DNA of 64,000 nucleotides from Peterkaempfera bronchialis (GTDB lineage Bacteria; Actinomycetota; Actinomycetes; Streptomycetales; Streptomycetaceae). Positions 9,710 through 18,288 of this stretch are shown one piece after another. The position numbers were made by a program, and so were the translations under genes. Location of the stretch: the NCBI RefSeq assembly GCF_003258605.2, contig NZ_CP031264.1, forward strand, positions 3,906,001 through 3,970,000. The letters run 5' to 3'. The notes below the pieces were generated by a model. It searched no databases. It was not told the DNA's origin and saw only the letters and a list, made by a program, of their open reading frames with translations. Each line of letters starts with the position of its first letter. Positions within the stretch are counted from its first letter, which is position 1.

Positions 9710-10222
9710 TCAGCCTCCGAGCAGCCCGGTGAAGCCGTCGTGGGAGAGCTGCTCCAGCTCGTCCAGGGCTTCGCGGGCCCGGGCCGCGGCGGCGGGGTCG
9801 CGCTGCTCGATGCCGCTGGCCTGGAACTCGTCCTCGTCGAGCCGCAGCACGGTGGAGCGGTCGGCGGAGAGCCACAGGTCGAGGTCGAGGTCCTGGACGA
9901 CCAGGGCGCCGTCCCGTACCGAGGCCGGCCGGGTGACGTCGCAGTACCAGCCCTTCAGGGCGCCGTCCCCGGTGCGGACCTCCTTGACGGAGTACCAGCG
10001 GTCCCGCCAGTAGTGCTCGGTGAAGACGTCCCCCTGCTCGAACCGGACGAAGCCGAAGTCCCGGACCGGCGGCCCCGACCAGGGCGCCCTTACGGTGATC
10101 CTGGTCCCGTCGTCGCTGGTCACCACCGCCGCGTAGCGCACATCGGGGCGGGGGTGCTTGACGAGCCGCACCGTCACCTCGCTGCCCGGGGTCAGCGTTC
10201 CGGTGCTCTCCGTGTCGTGCAT
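9710..10222 (-). CDS. DUF402 (FomD/NtdP-like) phosphohydrolase-type protein
   Basis: A 170-residue protein of the DUF402 family, whose characterised members (FomD, NtdP) hydrolyse nucleotide phosphate esters using divalent metal. Typical stretches are DVFTEHYWRDRWYSVKEV, GWYCDVTRPA and QDLDLDLWLSADRS, with acidic residues likely to hold metal. The ATG at 10222 is chosen because conserved sequence begins soon after it; the longer in-frame extension upstream is Arg/Pro-rich and not family-like. It is convergent with the BACON-domain gene, with a gap of only 16 bp. The physiological substrate is unknown. Confidence 0.85.
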   Translation of the reverse strand: MHDTESTGTLTPGSEVTVRLVKHPRPDVRYAAVVTSDDGTRITVRAPWSGPPVRDFGFVRFEQGDVFTEHYWRDRWYSVKEVRTGDGALKGWYCDVTRPASVRDGALVVQDLDLDLWLSADRSTVLRLDEDEFQASGIEQRDPAAAARAREALDELEQLSHDGFTGLLGG

Positions 10223-10352
10223 GGGCCCTCGTCTCCGGTCGGTCGGCGTGCGGGTCGGCGTGCCGGTCGACGTCAGCCTCGGCCATCGGAGGGCGCCGCC
10301 GCCAATGGATGTGCCGGGCCGGGCCGGTGCCGCGCCAGTGCCGGGCCGGTGC

Positions 10353-11183
10353 CTACCGGGGAGGGTCCGCCGGGTGCGGGGCCAGTCCACGGTCGCCTCC
10401 GGCGGCGATCCGCTGTGCGCACAGCTCGGCCAGCACCGCGTACCCGGCCGGGCCCATCAGCTCGGTGAGTTCCGGGCGGTAGCCGACATAGACCGGCTCC
10501 GACCCGCCGTGCGCCTCCGGGCTGCCGGTGCACCACCAGTGCAGGTCATGGCCGCCCGGCCCCCAGCCACGGCGGTCGTACTCGCCGATGGAGACCACCA
10601 GCACCCGGGTGTCGTCCGGGCGGTCCACCCACTCGTAGGTGCGGCGGATCGGCAGCTGCCAGCAGACGTCCGGCTTGGTCTCCAGCGGCTCGCGGTCCTC
10701 CTTGAGGGCCAGGGTGTGCAGCGCGCAGCCCGCGCCGCCGGGGAAGCCCGGCCGGTTGAGGAAGACGCAGGCGCCGTCGACCCGGCGGGTCTGCCGGTCG
10801 CCGTCCTCGTCGAGCTGGGTGATGCCGCCGTCCAGCAGCACCGAGCCGTCCGGGCCGGTGCCCAGGTGGTGGTACTGCCAGGTCTCGGGGGTCAGCCGCG
10901 CGGCGTGCCCGGCGACCCGCTGCTCGTCGTCCTCGTCCGACCAGTGGGCGCCCAGCGTGCAGCAGCCGTCGGACTCGCCCCGGCCGGGTCGGATGCCATG
11001 GCAGCCACGGCCGAAGATGCAGGCCCAGCGGGAGGTGAGCCAGGTCAGGTCGCAGCGGAAGACCTGGTCCTCGTCGGCCGGGTCGGGGAACTCCACCCAG
11101 ACCCGGGGGAAGTCCAGGGGAACCTCGCGGCGGCGCGCGGCCGACTGCGGGCCGTGCGCGGTGTCCGTCTCTGCTGCTGCCAC
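10353..11183 (-). CDS. conserved cysteine-rich hypothetical protein (DUF3109-like)
   Basis: A 276-residue soluble protein. Its mid-N-terminal region has clustered cysteines ([20 protein letters not shown] and later [10 protein letters not shown]) followed by C-containing stretches near [12 protein letters not shown] and PDVCWQLPI. The pattern resembles Fe-S or zinc-binding proteins of the DUF3109 type. It uses a GTG start at 11183 without a strong ribosome site. It lies upstream of, and on the same strand as, the DUF402 gene. No enzymatic role can be assigned. Confidence 0.8.
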   Translation of the reverse strand: MAAAETDTAHGPQSAARRREVPLDFPRVWVEFPDPADEDQVFRCDLTWLTSRWACIFGRGCHGIRPGRGESDGCCTLGAHWSDEDDEQRVAGHAARLTPETWQYHHLGTGPDGSVLLDGGITQLDEDGDRQTRRVDGACVFLNRPGFPGGAGCALHTLALKEDREPLETKPDVCWQLPIRRTYEWVDRPDDTRVLVVSIGEYDRRGWGPGGHDLHWWCTGSPEAHGGSEPVYVGYRPELTELMGPAGYAVLAELCAQRIAAGGDRGLAPHPADPPR

Positions 11184-11355
11184 GGGCCCAGCCTATGCCC
11201 TGGCCGGAGTGCGGATCGTCCGATAAAGGTGGTTTTGTCGTGGTTCTGCGTGCGCCGCCGGGAGCGTGCGCCGTCGGAGCCTGCTTGCGGCGATGCCGGG
11301 AAGGGCGGGGGGAAGCCCGTGGAGCCGCGCGGTGGTGCGGGTAGCGTGGAGCGCT

Positions 11356-12309
11356 ATGCGACTCGGCGTACTCGACGTAGGTTCCAACACCGTGCACTTC
11401 CTCGTGGTGGATGCCCACCCGGGTGCGCGACCGCTGCCCGCCTTCTCCACCAAGGAGGAGCTGCGGCTCGCCGAACTGCTGGACGCCGACGGCGCCATCA
11501 CCGAGGACGGGGTGCATCGGCTGGTCGCGACGGTGGCCGCCGCGATGCGGGTGGCCGAGGACATGGGTGTCGAGGACGTGCTGCCGTTCGCCACCTCCGC
11601 CGTACGGGAGGCGGCCAACGGCGAGGCGGTGCTGCGGCGCGTCCAGCAGGAGACCGGGGTGGCGCTGCGGGTGCTCTCCGGGCAGGACGAGGCGCGGCTG
11701 ACCTTTCTCGCCGCCCGCCGCTGGTTCGGCTGGTCCTCCGGCCGCCTGCTGGTGCTGGACATCGGCGGCGGCTCCCTGGAGATCGCCTGCGGTGTGGACG
11801 AGCAGCCCGACGTCGCGGTGTCGCTGCCGCTGGGCGCCGGCCGGCTCACCTCCACCCTGCTGCCGGGCGACCCGCCGGAGCCCGAGGACGTACGGCAGGT
11901 ACGGCGCCGCATCCGCGCGGAGATCGCCCGGGTCGTCGGTGACGTCTCCCGGCTCGGCCCGGCCGACCACACCGTGGCCACCTCCAAGACCTTCAAGCAG
12001 CTCGCCCGGGTGACCGGCGCCGCCCGCTCCGAGGCAGGGCCCTTTGTGCCGCGCCGGCTCACCAAGGCCGGGCTGGAGGAGTGGGTACCGAAGATCGCCG
12101 CCATGGCGGTGGCGGAACGGGCCCGGATACCCGGGGTGTCGGAGGGCCGGGCCAGGCAGCTGCTGGCGGGCGCGCTGGTCGCCGACGCCACGATGGACCT
12201 CTTCGGGCTGACCGAGGTCGACATCTGCCCATGGGCGCTGCGCGAGGGCGTCATCCTGCGCCGCCTGGACATGATGACCGAGGCGGGCACCGGCTCCGGC
12301 GACGCTTGA
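11356..12309 (+). CDS. Ppx/GppA phosphatase family protein
   Basis: A 317-residue member of the exopolyphosphatase / pppGpp phosphatase family with the actin-like ASKHA fold. Phosphate loop 1 is [18 protein letters not shown] at about residues 3-20, and loop 2 is [12 protein letters not shown] at about 133-144. It contains only the Ppx core (about 300 residues) without the C-terminal HD extension of E. coli GppA, as is typical of the short actinobacterial paralogues. Substrates in the family are polyphosphate and (p)ppGpp, and which one applies cannot be told here. The ATG at 11356 opens directly on the conserved strand. Confidence 0.92.
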   Translation: MRLGVLDVGSNTVHFLVVDAHPGARPLPAFSTKEELRLAELLDADGAITEDGVHRLVATVAAAMRVAEDMGVEDVLPFATSAVREAANGEAVLRRVQQETGVALRVLSGQDEARLTFLAARRWFGWSSGRLLVLDIGGGSLEIACGVDEQPDVAVSLPLGAGRLTSTLLPGDPPEPEDVRQVRRRIRAEIARVVGDVSRLGPADHTVATSKTFKQLARVTGAARSEAGPFVPRRLTKAGLEEWVPKIAAMAVAERARIPGVSEGRARQLLAGALVADATMDLFGLTEVDICPWALREGVILRRLDMMTEAGTGSGDA

Positions 12310-12497
12310 AGAGACGCGCCGCTGTGGCCGGCACCGGAGGTCGGGCGGCGGTACCGGGGGCCGGAGCCGGACGGCGGAGCAGGGCGGGCCCTGCGACGGC
12401 TCGGACGGGGCGGCGGTGCCCGCGTGCGGTGACGCGGTGACCAGGGCCGTCCCGGGCGCGGTCACGTGTACGCGCGGAGCCGCATAGTCTGTCTCCC

Positions 12498-13739
12498 GTG
12501 GCGGATCCAGCGGACCAGGACGAGACGCGGGCGAGCCGCGCCGACCGGGACGGACCCGAACCGGAGGCCGAGCGCGAGGGGGAGGCCCGGCGTGCCGCCG
12601 GGGGAGCGGAGACGGCCAAGGCGGCGCGGGCTGCCAGGGCTGCGGCCAAGCGGGCCGAGGGCCGGGCCAGGGCCCAGGCGACCGGCGAGGCGGCCCGCCG
12701 GGTGGTGGCCAAGCGGGCGGCTGCCACCCGGGAGGCGGCGGGTGCCGCGCTGGAGGCGGCCCGGGCGCGTCGGGCGGCCGGCCGGGAGGGCGCTGACGTC
12801 AAGGGGGGCGGGGGCAGCGCGGGTGGTGGGGCGCGTGGTGCTGGTGGTGCCGGGCGTGCTGGTGGTGGTGCCGGGCGTGCTGGTGGTGCCGGTGGTGCCG
12901 GTGGTGCGGGGCGTGCTGGTGGGGGCCGGGTGAAGCGGGCTGCCGGGAAGACCAAGGTCGCCCTGTCCACCGCGTCCGTGTACCCGGAGAACACCGCCAC
13001 CGCCTTCGAGATCGCCGCGCGGCTCGGCTACGACGGCGTCGAGGTCATGGTGTGGACCGACCCGGTCAGCCAGGACATCGAGGCGCTGCGCCGCCTCTCC
13101 GACCACCACGGCGTCCCGATCCTGGCCGTGCACGCCCCCTGCCTGCTCATCACCCAGCGGGTCTGGTCCACCGACCCGTGGACCAAGCTGGAGCGCGCCC
13201 GCGCCGCCGCCGAGAAGCTCGGCGCCGACACCGTCGTGGTGCACCCGCCGTTCCGCTGGCAGCGGCAGTACGCCCGGGAGTTCGTGCAGGGCGTATGGCG
13301 GATGGCCGGGGAGACCGACGTCCGCTTCGCGGTCGAGAACATGTACCCGTGGCGCTACCGCGACCGCGAGGTCCTGGCGTACGCGCCCGGCTGGGACCCC
13401 ACCGACGAGGACTACCGGCACTTCACCGTCGACCTCTCCCACGCCGCCACCTCCCGGGTGGACGCCCTGGCCATGGTGGACCGGATGGGCGGCCGGCTCG
13501 CCCATGTACACCTCGCGGACGGCAGCGGGTCCGCCAAGGACGAGCACCTCATCCCCGGCCGGGGCAGCCAGCCCTGCGGTGCGGTCCTGGAACGGCTGGC
13601 CCGCAGCGGCTTCGACGGCCATGTGGTGCTGGAGGTCAACACCCGCCGCGCCGCCGGACCCGCCGAGCGGGAGGCCGATCTGGCCGAGGCGCTGGCCTTC
13701 ACCAGGCTCCACCTGGCCTCGGCGGCGAACGTAGGCTGA
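12498..13739 (+). CDS. sugar phosphate isomerase/epimerase-type TIM barrel with Ala/Arg-rich N-terminal tail
   Basis: Residues from about 150 form an AP-endonuclease-2/xylose-isomerase-like TIM barrel ([65 protein letters not shown]), with His/Glu/Asp residues on the strand ends that bind metal in this superfamily. The first 145 residues are a highly basic Ala/Arg/Gly tail that looks like a histone-H1-type or flexible DNA-binding segment and ends in a Gly/Ala repeat. The GTG at 12498 is the first start; a GTG at about 12930, just before the barrel, is a real alternative. The substrate is unknown. Confidence 0.82.
   Translation: MADPADQDETRASRADRDGPEPEAEREGEARRAAGGAETAKAARAARAAAKRAEGRARAQATGEAARRVVAKRAAATREAAGAALEAARARRAAGREGADVKGGGGSAGGGARGAGGAGRAGGGAGRAGGAGGAGGAGRAGGGRVKRAAGKTKVALSTASVYPENTATAFEIAARLGYDGVEVMVWTDPVSQDIEALRRLSDHHGVPILAVHAPCLLITQRVWSTDPWTKLERARAAAEKLGADTVVVHPPFRWQRQYAREFVQGVWRMAGETDVRFAVENMYPWRYRDREVLAYAPGWDPTDEDYRHFTVDLSHAATSRVDALAMVDRMGGRLAHVHLADGSGSAKDEHLIPGRGSQPCGAVLERLARSGFDGHVVLEVNTRRAAGPAEREADLAEALAFTRLHLASAANVG
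12838..12925. repeat. Gly/Ala-coding GGTGCTGGT/GGTGCCGGT repeats
   Basis: A short-period repeat within the N-terminal tail of the TIM-barrel gene, encoding Gly/Ala/Arg. Trinucleotide-phased, so length change would keep the frame. Confidence 0.6.
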
Positions 13740-13777
13740 AGCGCATCCGGTACCGGCCCGGGAAGGGGACTCCACGC

Positions 13778-14548
13778 ATGGCCACCATCGACAAGTCCGA
13801 CCTCGCCTCCTCCTTCCACAGCGTCGCGGCCGAGTACGACACCGCCCGGCCCTCCTACCCCGACGCCCTCTTCGACGCGATCGAGGAGCTGACCGGGCGC
13901 CCGCTGGCCGGCGCCGATGTACTCGACGTCGGCGCGGGCACCGGGATCTCCACCCGGGCCCTGCTCGCCCGCGGCGCCCGCGTCACCGCCGTCGAACCCA
14001 CCCCCGGCATGGCCGAGCGGCTGCACGCCCTCGCCCCGGACCTGCCGCTGGTACGCGGCGACGGCAACGCCCTGCCCTTCCGGGACTCCTGCGCCGACCT
14101 GGTCGGCTACGCCCAGGCGTTCCACTGGACCGACCCGGCGCGCTCGGTACCCGAGGCGGTGCGGGTGCTGCGGCCGGGCGGCGCGCTGGCGCTGTGGTGG
14201 AACGTCAAGGACCCCGAGGTGCCGTGGGTGCGCGAGCAGTCCGCCCGGATGGCCGCCGCCTGCAAGCAGTACCACGACTACCGGGCGCCCATGGACGGGC
14301 CGGGGAACCTCGCCCGCTTCGACCTGCGGGTCGCCACCGCGACGCTGCGCTGGCAGCGACGGATATCGGTCGAGACGGCGCTGCTGGACCAGCTCTCCCG
14401 CTCCTATGTCGCGGTGCTCTCGCCGGCTGAGCGGGAGCAGGTGCTGGCCGCCGAGCGGGAGGCGCTGCTGGCGCGGTTCCCCGACGGCGTCGTCGTGGAG
14501 CCGTTCGGTCTGCACCTCACCGTCGGTGTCTCCGAGGGGCGCCCATGA
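13778..14548 (+). CDS. class I SAM-dependent methyltransferase
   Basis: A 256-residue methyltransferase of the UbiE/Methyltransf_11 type. Motif I is VLDVGAGTGISTRAL (about residues 47-61), an acidic residue follows the second strand (VTAVEPTPGM), and there is a post-motif region LPFRDSCADLVGYAQAFHW and VRVLRPGGALALWW. The ATG at 13778 has a GGAAGGGGA ribosome site. Its stop overlaps the start of the following TetR gene (ATGA), so the two are translationally coupled and probably functionally linked. The methyl acceptor is unknown. Confidence 0.92.
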   Translation: MATIDKSDLASSFHSVAAEYDTARPSYPDALFDAIEELTGRPLAGADVLDVGAGTGISTRALLARGARVTAVEPTPGMAERLHALAPDLPLVRGDGNALPFRDSCADLVGYAQAFHWTDPARSVPEAVRVLRPGGALALWWNVKDPEVPWVREQSARMAAACKQYHDYRAPMDGPGNLARFDLRVATATLRWQRRISVETALLDQLSRSYVAVLSPAEREQVLAAEREALLARFPDGVVVEPFGLHLTVGVSEGRP

Positions 14549-15216
14549 GCGGGGAGGACGCGCCGCCGCGCCGCCGTGGCAGACCGGCCGGGTCGCGGGC
14601 CGGGGCGCCGCAGACCCGGGAGGTGATCCTGGCCGCCGCCCGGGCGGAGTTCGCCGCCCAGGGGTACGCCAAGGCGTCGATCCGGGGCATCGCCAGGGCT
14701 GCGGGGGTGGACCCGGCGCTGGTCCATCACCACTTCGGGAGCAAGGAGAAGCTCTTCGGCGCGGCGCTGGAACTCACTTTTGCGCCTGCGCTGGTGCTGC
14801 CGGACCTTCTGGCGGAGGGGGCGGCTGGTGCTGGTGCTGGTGCTGGTGCTGGTGCCGGGGCTGGGGCTGGGGCTGGGGCTGAGGGGGTGGGGGAGCGGCT
14901 GCTGCGGTCGTTTCTGGGGCTGTGGGAGGCGCCGGAGGTACGGGAGCGGCTGATCGCGGTGCTTCGGTCGGCGCTGACCGAGGAGCAGGCGGCGGCGATG
15001 CTGCGCGACTTCCTGGCGCGTGAGCTGCTCACCCGGATCGCCTCCCGGCTGGACGTACCCGACCCGCAGCTCCGTGCCGAGCTGGCCGCCTCCCAGATGG
15101 TCGGGCTGGCCATCGTCCGCTATGTGGTCCAGGTCGAGCCGCTGGCCTCGGCCGATCCGGAGGAGCTGGTCGCTCTGGTGGCGCCGACGTTGCAGCGGTA
15201 TCTCACCGGGCGGTGA
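14545..15216 (+). CDS. TetR family regulator with (Gly-Ala)n insert
   Basis: A 223-residue TetR-type repressor. The helix-turn-helix lies at about residues 45-66 (ASIRGIARAAGVDPALVHHHF, written here in parts: ASIRGIARAAG, VDPALVHHHF). Between the DNA-binding domain and the ligand domain is a run of Gly-Ala dipeptides (about 10 units) encoded by a GCTGGT hexanucleotide repeat, which is unusual for the family. The C-terminal half (ERLLRSFLGLWEAPEVRERL) matches the TetR_C domain of actinobacterial regulators. It overlaps the upstream methyltransferase by 4 bp, so it may regulate that gene. Confidence 0.9.
   Translation: MSGEDAPPRRRGRPAGSRAGAPQTREVILAAARAEFAAQGYAKASIRGIARAAGVDPALVHHHFGSKEKLFGAALELTFAPALVLPDLLAEGAAGAGAGAGAGAGAGAGAGAEGVGERLLRSFLGLWEAPEVRERLIAVLRSALTEEQAAAMLRDFLARELLTRIASRLDVPDPQLRAELAASQMVGLAIVRYVVQVEPLASADPEELVALVAPTLQRYLTGR
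14822..14880 (+). repeat. GCTGGT hexanucleotide repeat inside TetR gene
   Basis: About nine to ten 6-bp units of GCTGGT, later drifting to GCTGGG. It encodes alternating Ala and Gly in the TetR gene, and loss or gain of units preserves the frame. Confidence 0.85.
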
Positions 15217-16066
15217 GGGGTGCGAGGGTGCCGAGCAGGGCCGTGACGGCGGCGGCCATGGCGCTGCGGCCTGCGGCCAGATAGCGGCGGGGGTCGACGG
15301 CGGCCGGGTCGGCGGCGAGGTGGGCGCGGACGGCGCCGGTCATGGCGATGTTCAGGGCCGTACCGATGTTGACCTTGGCGATGCCGGTGGCGACGGCTCG
15401 GCGGAGTTCCGGGTCGGGCAGGCCGGAGGAGCCGTGCAGCACCAGGGGCACCGTCAGGGTGTCGTGCAGCCGGGCCAGTAGTTCGTGGTCGAGGCGGGCG
15501 GTGCGGGACGTCATCGCGTGGGTGGTGCCGACGGCGACGGCCAGGGCGTCGACGCCGGTGGCGGCGACGAAGGCGCGGGCCTCGTCGGGGTCGGTGCGGG
15601 CGCCGGGGGCGTGGGCGTCCAGTGGGCCGGTTCCGTCCTTGCCGCCGACCTGGCCGAGTTCGGCTTCCAGCCAGAGGCCGTGGCGGTGGGCCCAGGTGGC
15701 GGCGGTGCGGGTGGCGGTGACGTTCTCCTCGTACGGCAGGTGGGCGGCGTCGAACATCACCGAGGTGAAGCCGCAGTCGGCGGCGAGGTGCAGCAGATCG
15801 GTGCTGCGGACGTGGTCCAGGTGCAGGGCTACGGGGACGGTGGCGTGGGCGGCTGCTTCGGCGGCGGCGCGGGCGAGGGGGGCGGGGCGGCCGTGGTGGA
15901 ACCTCACGGCGTTCTCGCTGATCTGGAGGACGACCGGTGCGGCGGCGGCTTCGGCGCCTTCGATGACGGCTTCGGCGTGTTCCAGGGTGATGACGTTGAA
16001 CGCGGCGACGGCGTGGTGGGCGGCGGCGGCCTGGGTGACCAGGGGGCCGGTGGCGGTGAGGGGCAT
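15203..16066 (-). CDS. class II fructose/tagatose-bisphosphate aldolase family protein
   Basis: A 287-residue zinc-dependent aldolase. Zinc and phosphate-binding stretches are AFNVITLEHAEAVI (about 22-35), VALHLDHVRS (the DH pair), EAELGQVGGKDG, AVGTTHAMTS and LHGSSGLPD. The length and these motifs match the GatY/KbaY/AgaY and Fba group. The ATG at 16066 is preceded by a GGAG ribosome site. Upstream on the same strand are a PfkB kinase and an SIS isomerase. I infer cleavage of tagatose-1,6-bisphosphate or a similar ketose bisphosphate. Its 3' end overlaps the convergent TetR gene by about 14 bp. Confidence 0.9.
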   Translation of the reverse strand: MPLTATGPLVTQAAAAHHAVAAFNVITLEHAEAVIEGAEAAAAPVVLQISENAVRFHHGRPAPLARAAAEAAAHATVPVALHLDHVRSTDLLHLAADCGFTSVMFDAAHLPYEENVTATRTAATWAHRHGLWLEAELGQVGGKDGTGPLDAHAPGARTDPDEARAFVAATGVDALAVAVGTTHAMTSRTARLDHELLARLHDTLTVPLVLHGSSGLPDPELRRAVATGIAKVNIGTALNIAMTGAVRAHLAADPAAVDPRRYLAAGRSAMAAAVTALLGTLAPLTAR

Positions 16067-16205
16067 GGGTGCTCCGGGGTGTGGTTTGTCGCGGGTCGGG
16101 GTGACCGGAACAGATCTCTTTTCTGCTTCGGCGCAGGCGACTGCTTTGTCGGGGTGCTGCGTGGGGGTTGGGGTTGTGTGGGCTGGTGCGGGTGTCGGCC
16201 GGTCC

Positions 16206-16345
16206 GGGGTGGGGGGTCCCGGGCGTCCGGTGCTCGCCGGTGTCCCCCTGCGCTCGTTCCTCGCTTCGGGGAAAACCGGCTGCATCCTCCATGGGCCCCT
16301 CCTCGCCGAAGGCGGGCAAGGAGGGAGCCCGGGACCCCCCACCCC
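16206..16345. repeat. 140-bp element bounded by perfect 19-bp inverted repeats
   Basis: GGGGTGGGGGGTCCCGGGC at 16206-16224 is repeated as its exact reverse complement at 16327-16345, 102 bp apart. The interior is not coding in any convincing frame. It fills most of the 390-bp gap between the aldolase start and the kinase end. It may be a MITE-like or other dispersed intergenic element. A second inverted repeat (16355-16364 with 16376-16385) follows. Confidence 0.65.
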
Positions 16346-16456
16346 TCCCCGTCCGCCACCCTCCGCCCGGTGGGGGGAGGGTGGCGGCGGGCGGCCGCTG
16401 TTCTGCGGATGTTGCTCTCTGGTCGGCCGGCGCCTCGCGGAAGCCCGGGTGGGGGG

Positions 16457-17346
16457 TCAGGGGGTGGTGAAGTGGTGGTAGGCGGTGGGGTCGAAGGTGC
16501 CGGCGTGGGGGTCAGTACGGTGGCGGCGGAGAGGGCGGCGGCGTTGGCGAGGAGGTCGGGCCAGGGGGTGGCGTCGGCGAGGCCGGCGGCGAGGGCTGCG
16601 ACGACGGAGTCGCCTGCGCCGGCGGGGTTGCCGGAGAGGGTTAGGGGTGGGTGGGCCCGCCAGGTGCCGGTGGGGGTGGTGGCCAGTAGGCCGTCGGGGC
16701 CGAGGGAGGCGACCACGGACTGGGCGCCGGCGGTGCGGAGGCGGGCGGCGGCCTGGGCGGGGTCCGAGAGGCCGGTGGCGGCGCGGAGTTCGGCGGCGTT
16801 GGGTTTGACGGCGGTGGGGCGGCTGGGGAGTGCGGCGGTGAGGGCCGGGCCGGAGGTGTCGAGGACCACCGGTACGGCGTGGGCGTGGGCGAGTCGGATC
16901 AGGTCGGCGTAGGCGTCGTCGGGTGTGCCCGGTGGCAGGCTGCCGGCGAGGATCAGCGCCTGGGCGCCGGGCAGCAGGTCTGTGAGCCGGGTCCGCAGGG
17001 CGGCCCATTCGGCTGGGTGGAGCGTCGGGCCGGGTTCGTTGAGCAGGGTGGTGTCGGTGGTGTCGGCGACCGCGATGGTGCGGCGGGTCTCGCCGCTGAT
17101 CGGCACCCGGGCGTAGGGGATGCCGGAGTGGCGGAGGTCGTCCTCGACCGCTGCCCCGGTGGCGCCGCCGAGCGGGACGAGGGCGAGGACGGGTCGGCCG
17201 AGGGCGTGCAGTACCCGGGCCGCGTTGACGCCCTTGCCGCCTGCCTGCTGGGCGACGTCGGTCACCCGGTGTTCGGCGTGCGGGCGGAAGCCGGGCACGG
17301 TGTAGGTGATGTCCAGTGCCGGGTTGGGGGTCAGGGTGAGGATCAT
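16457..17346 (-). pseudogene. PfkB-family hexose-phosphate kinase, frameshifted near its 3' end
   Basis: A 1-phosphofructokinase / tagatose-6-phosphate kinase family protein. The N-terminus MILTLTPNPALDITY, the GGKGVNAARVL motif (about 37-47), AGSLPPGTP, VKPNAAE and the catalytic GNPAGAGDSVVAAL (about 240-253) are all intact. Near 16505 a single base appears to be missing in a GC tract. After this point the expected C-terminus (AGTFDPTAYHHFTTP, ending at 16457) is found only in another frame; without the repair the frame runs on into the aldolase region. Restoring one base gives 296 residues, the normal family length. The start overlaps the upstream SIS gene stop by 4 bp. It could be a sequencing error. 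Confidence 0.82.
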
Positions 17347-18230
17347 CGGGGTGCGGTGAGGACCACGGACCGGGTGAGGTGGCGCGGGTGGTCCGGGTCG
17401 AGGCCGCGTGCGGTGGCGCGGGCGGCGGCGAGGCGCTGGACCCGGACCAGGTCGGCGAGCGGGTCGAGGCGGCTCTGCTCCCAGTGGGCGCCGGTGGCCC
17501 GGACCTGGTCCGCGAGGCCGTCTGGGGCGGCGCCGAAGATCCAGGTGGCGGTGGTGGCGCCGCTGATGCTGATGGGGCCGTGGCGGTACTCCATGGCCGG
17601 GTAGGACTCGGTCCAGGAGAGCGAGGCTTCCTTCATCTTGAGTGCTGCCTCATGGGCGAGGCCGACCGTCCAGCCGCGGCCGAGGAAGGTGAACTGGGTG
17701 CGGTCCAGGAGGTCGGCGGGCAGCGGCTCGGCGAGGGCGGTCTCCGCGTCCTGGACGGCGGCGTCGGTGTGCAGGCCGAGGTGGGCGCGGAGCAGGGTGA
17801 GCGCGGTGGTGGCGAAGCGGGTCTGGACCACCGAGCGTTCATCGGCGAAGTCCAGCACCACGGCGGCGTCGGCGGCGGCCATCACGGGGGTGTCGGGGTC
17901 GGCGGTGAGGGCGGTGGTGCGGGTGGTGCCGCGGAGCCGGGTGAGCAGGTCCAGTACCTCGGTGGTGGTGCCGGAGCGGGTGAGGGCCACGATCCGGTCG
18001 TAGCGGCGGGCCGAGGGGAACTCGGAGGCGGCGAAGGCGTCGGTCTCGCCCTGCCCGGACTCCTCGCGCAGCGCGGCGTAGGACTGCGCCATGTAGAGGG
18101 AGGTGCCGCAGCCCACGACGGCGACCCGCTCGCCGGCTGCCGGGAGTGCTTCGGGCTGGGTGGCGGCCAGCTCGGCGGCGCGGCGCCAGCACTCCGGTTG
18201 GCTGGCTGTCTCGGTTGTGAGGTGGCTCAT
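17343..18230 (-). CDS. SIS domain sugar isomerase/deaminase (AgaS/GlmS-like)
   Basis: A 295-residue protein with two SIS domains. Phosphosugar-binding motifs are VAVVGCGTSLYMAQSYAAL (about 34-52) and ALTRSGTTTEVLDLL (about 80-94); a second copy includes FLGRGWTVGLAHEAALKMKE and EYRHGPISI. No glutamine amidotransferase domain is present, so it is not a full GlmS. In AgaS-type enzymes this fold converts an amino sugar phosphate to a ketose phosphate with loss of ammonia. It is first in a three-gene operon with the kinase and aldolase, and a DeoR regulator is divergent. GGGAGC precedes the ATG at 18230. Confidence 0.9.
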   Translation of the reverse strand: MSHLTTETASQPECWRRAAELAATQPEALPAAGERVAVVGCGTSLYMAQSYAALREESGQGETDAFAASEFPSARRYDRIVALTRSGTTTEVLDLLTRLRGTTRTTALTADPDTPVMAAADAAVVLDFADERSVVQTRFATTALTLLRAHLGLHTDAAVQDAETALAEPLPADLLDRTQFTFLGRGWTVGLAHEAALKMKEASLSWTESYPAMEYRHGPISISGATTATWIFGAAPDGLADQVRATGAHWEQSRLDPLADLVRVQRLAAARATARGLDPDHPRHLTRSVVLTAPR

Positions 18231-18288
18231 GGGTGCTCCCTTGTTTTTTTGTGCACGATAGCCGGGAGTTTCGAGCAACTTCAAGCAT
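18231..18288. promoter_or_regulatory. divergent promoter region of sugar operon and DeoR gene
   Basis: A 58-bp gap that is notably A/T-rich for this genome, including a T tract at 18244-18250. The motif TTTCGAGCAACTTCAAG just before the DeoR start is a plausible operator, because DeoR proteins usually bind in their own divergent promoters. Not confirmed. Confidence 0.4.

Noticed and set aside
15904-16504. Long C-terminal extension of the sugar kinase by reading straight through
   Set aside because: The extension is Pro/Arg-rich and runs into the aldolase gene. The true family end lies in the next frame, so a frameshift is the better explanation.
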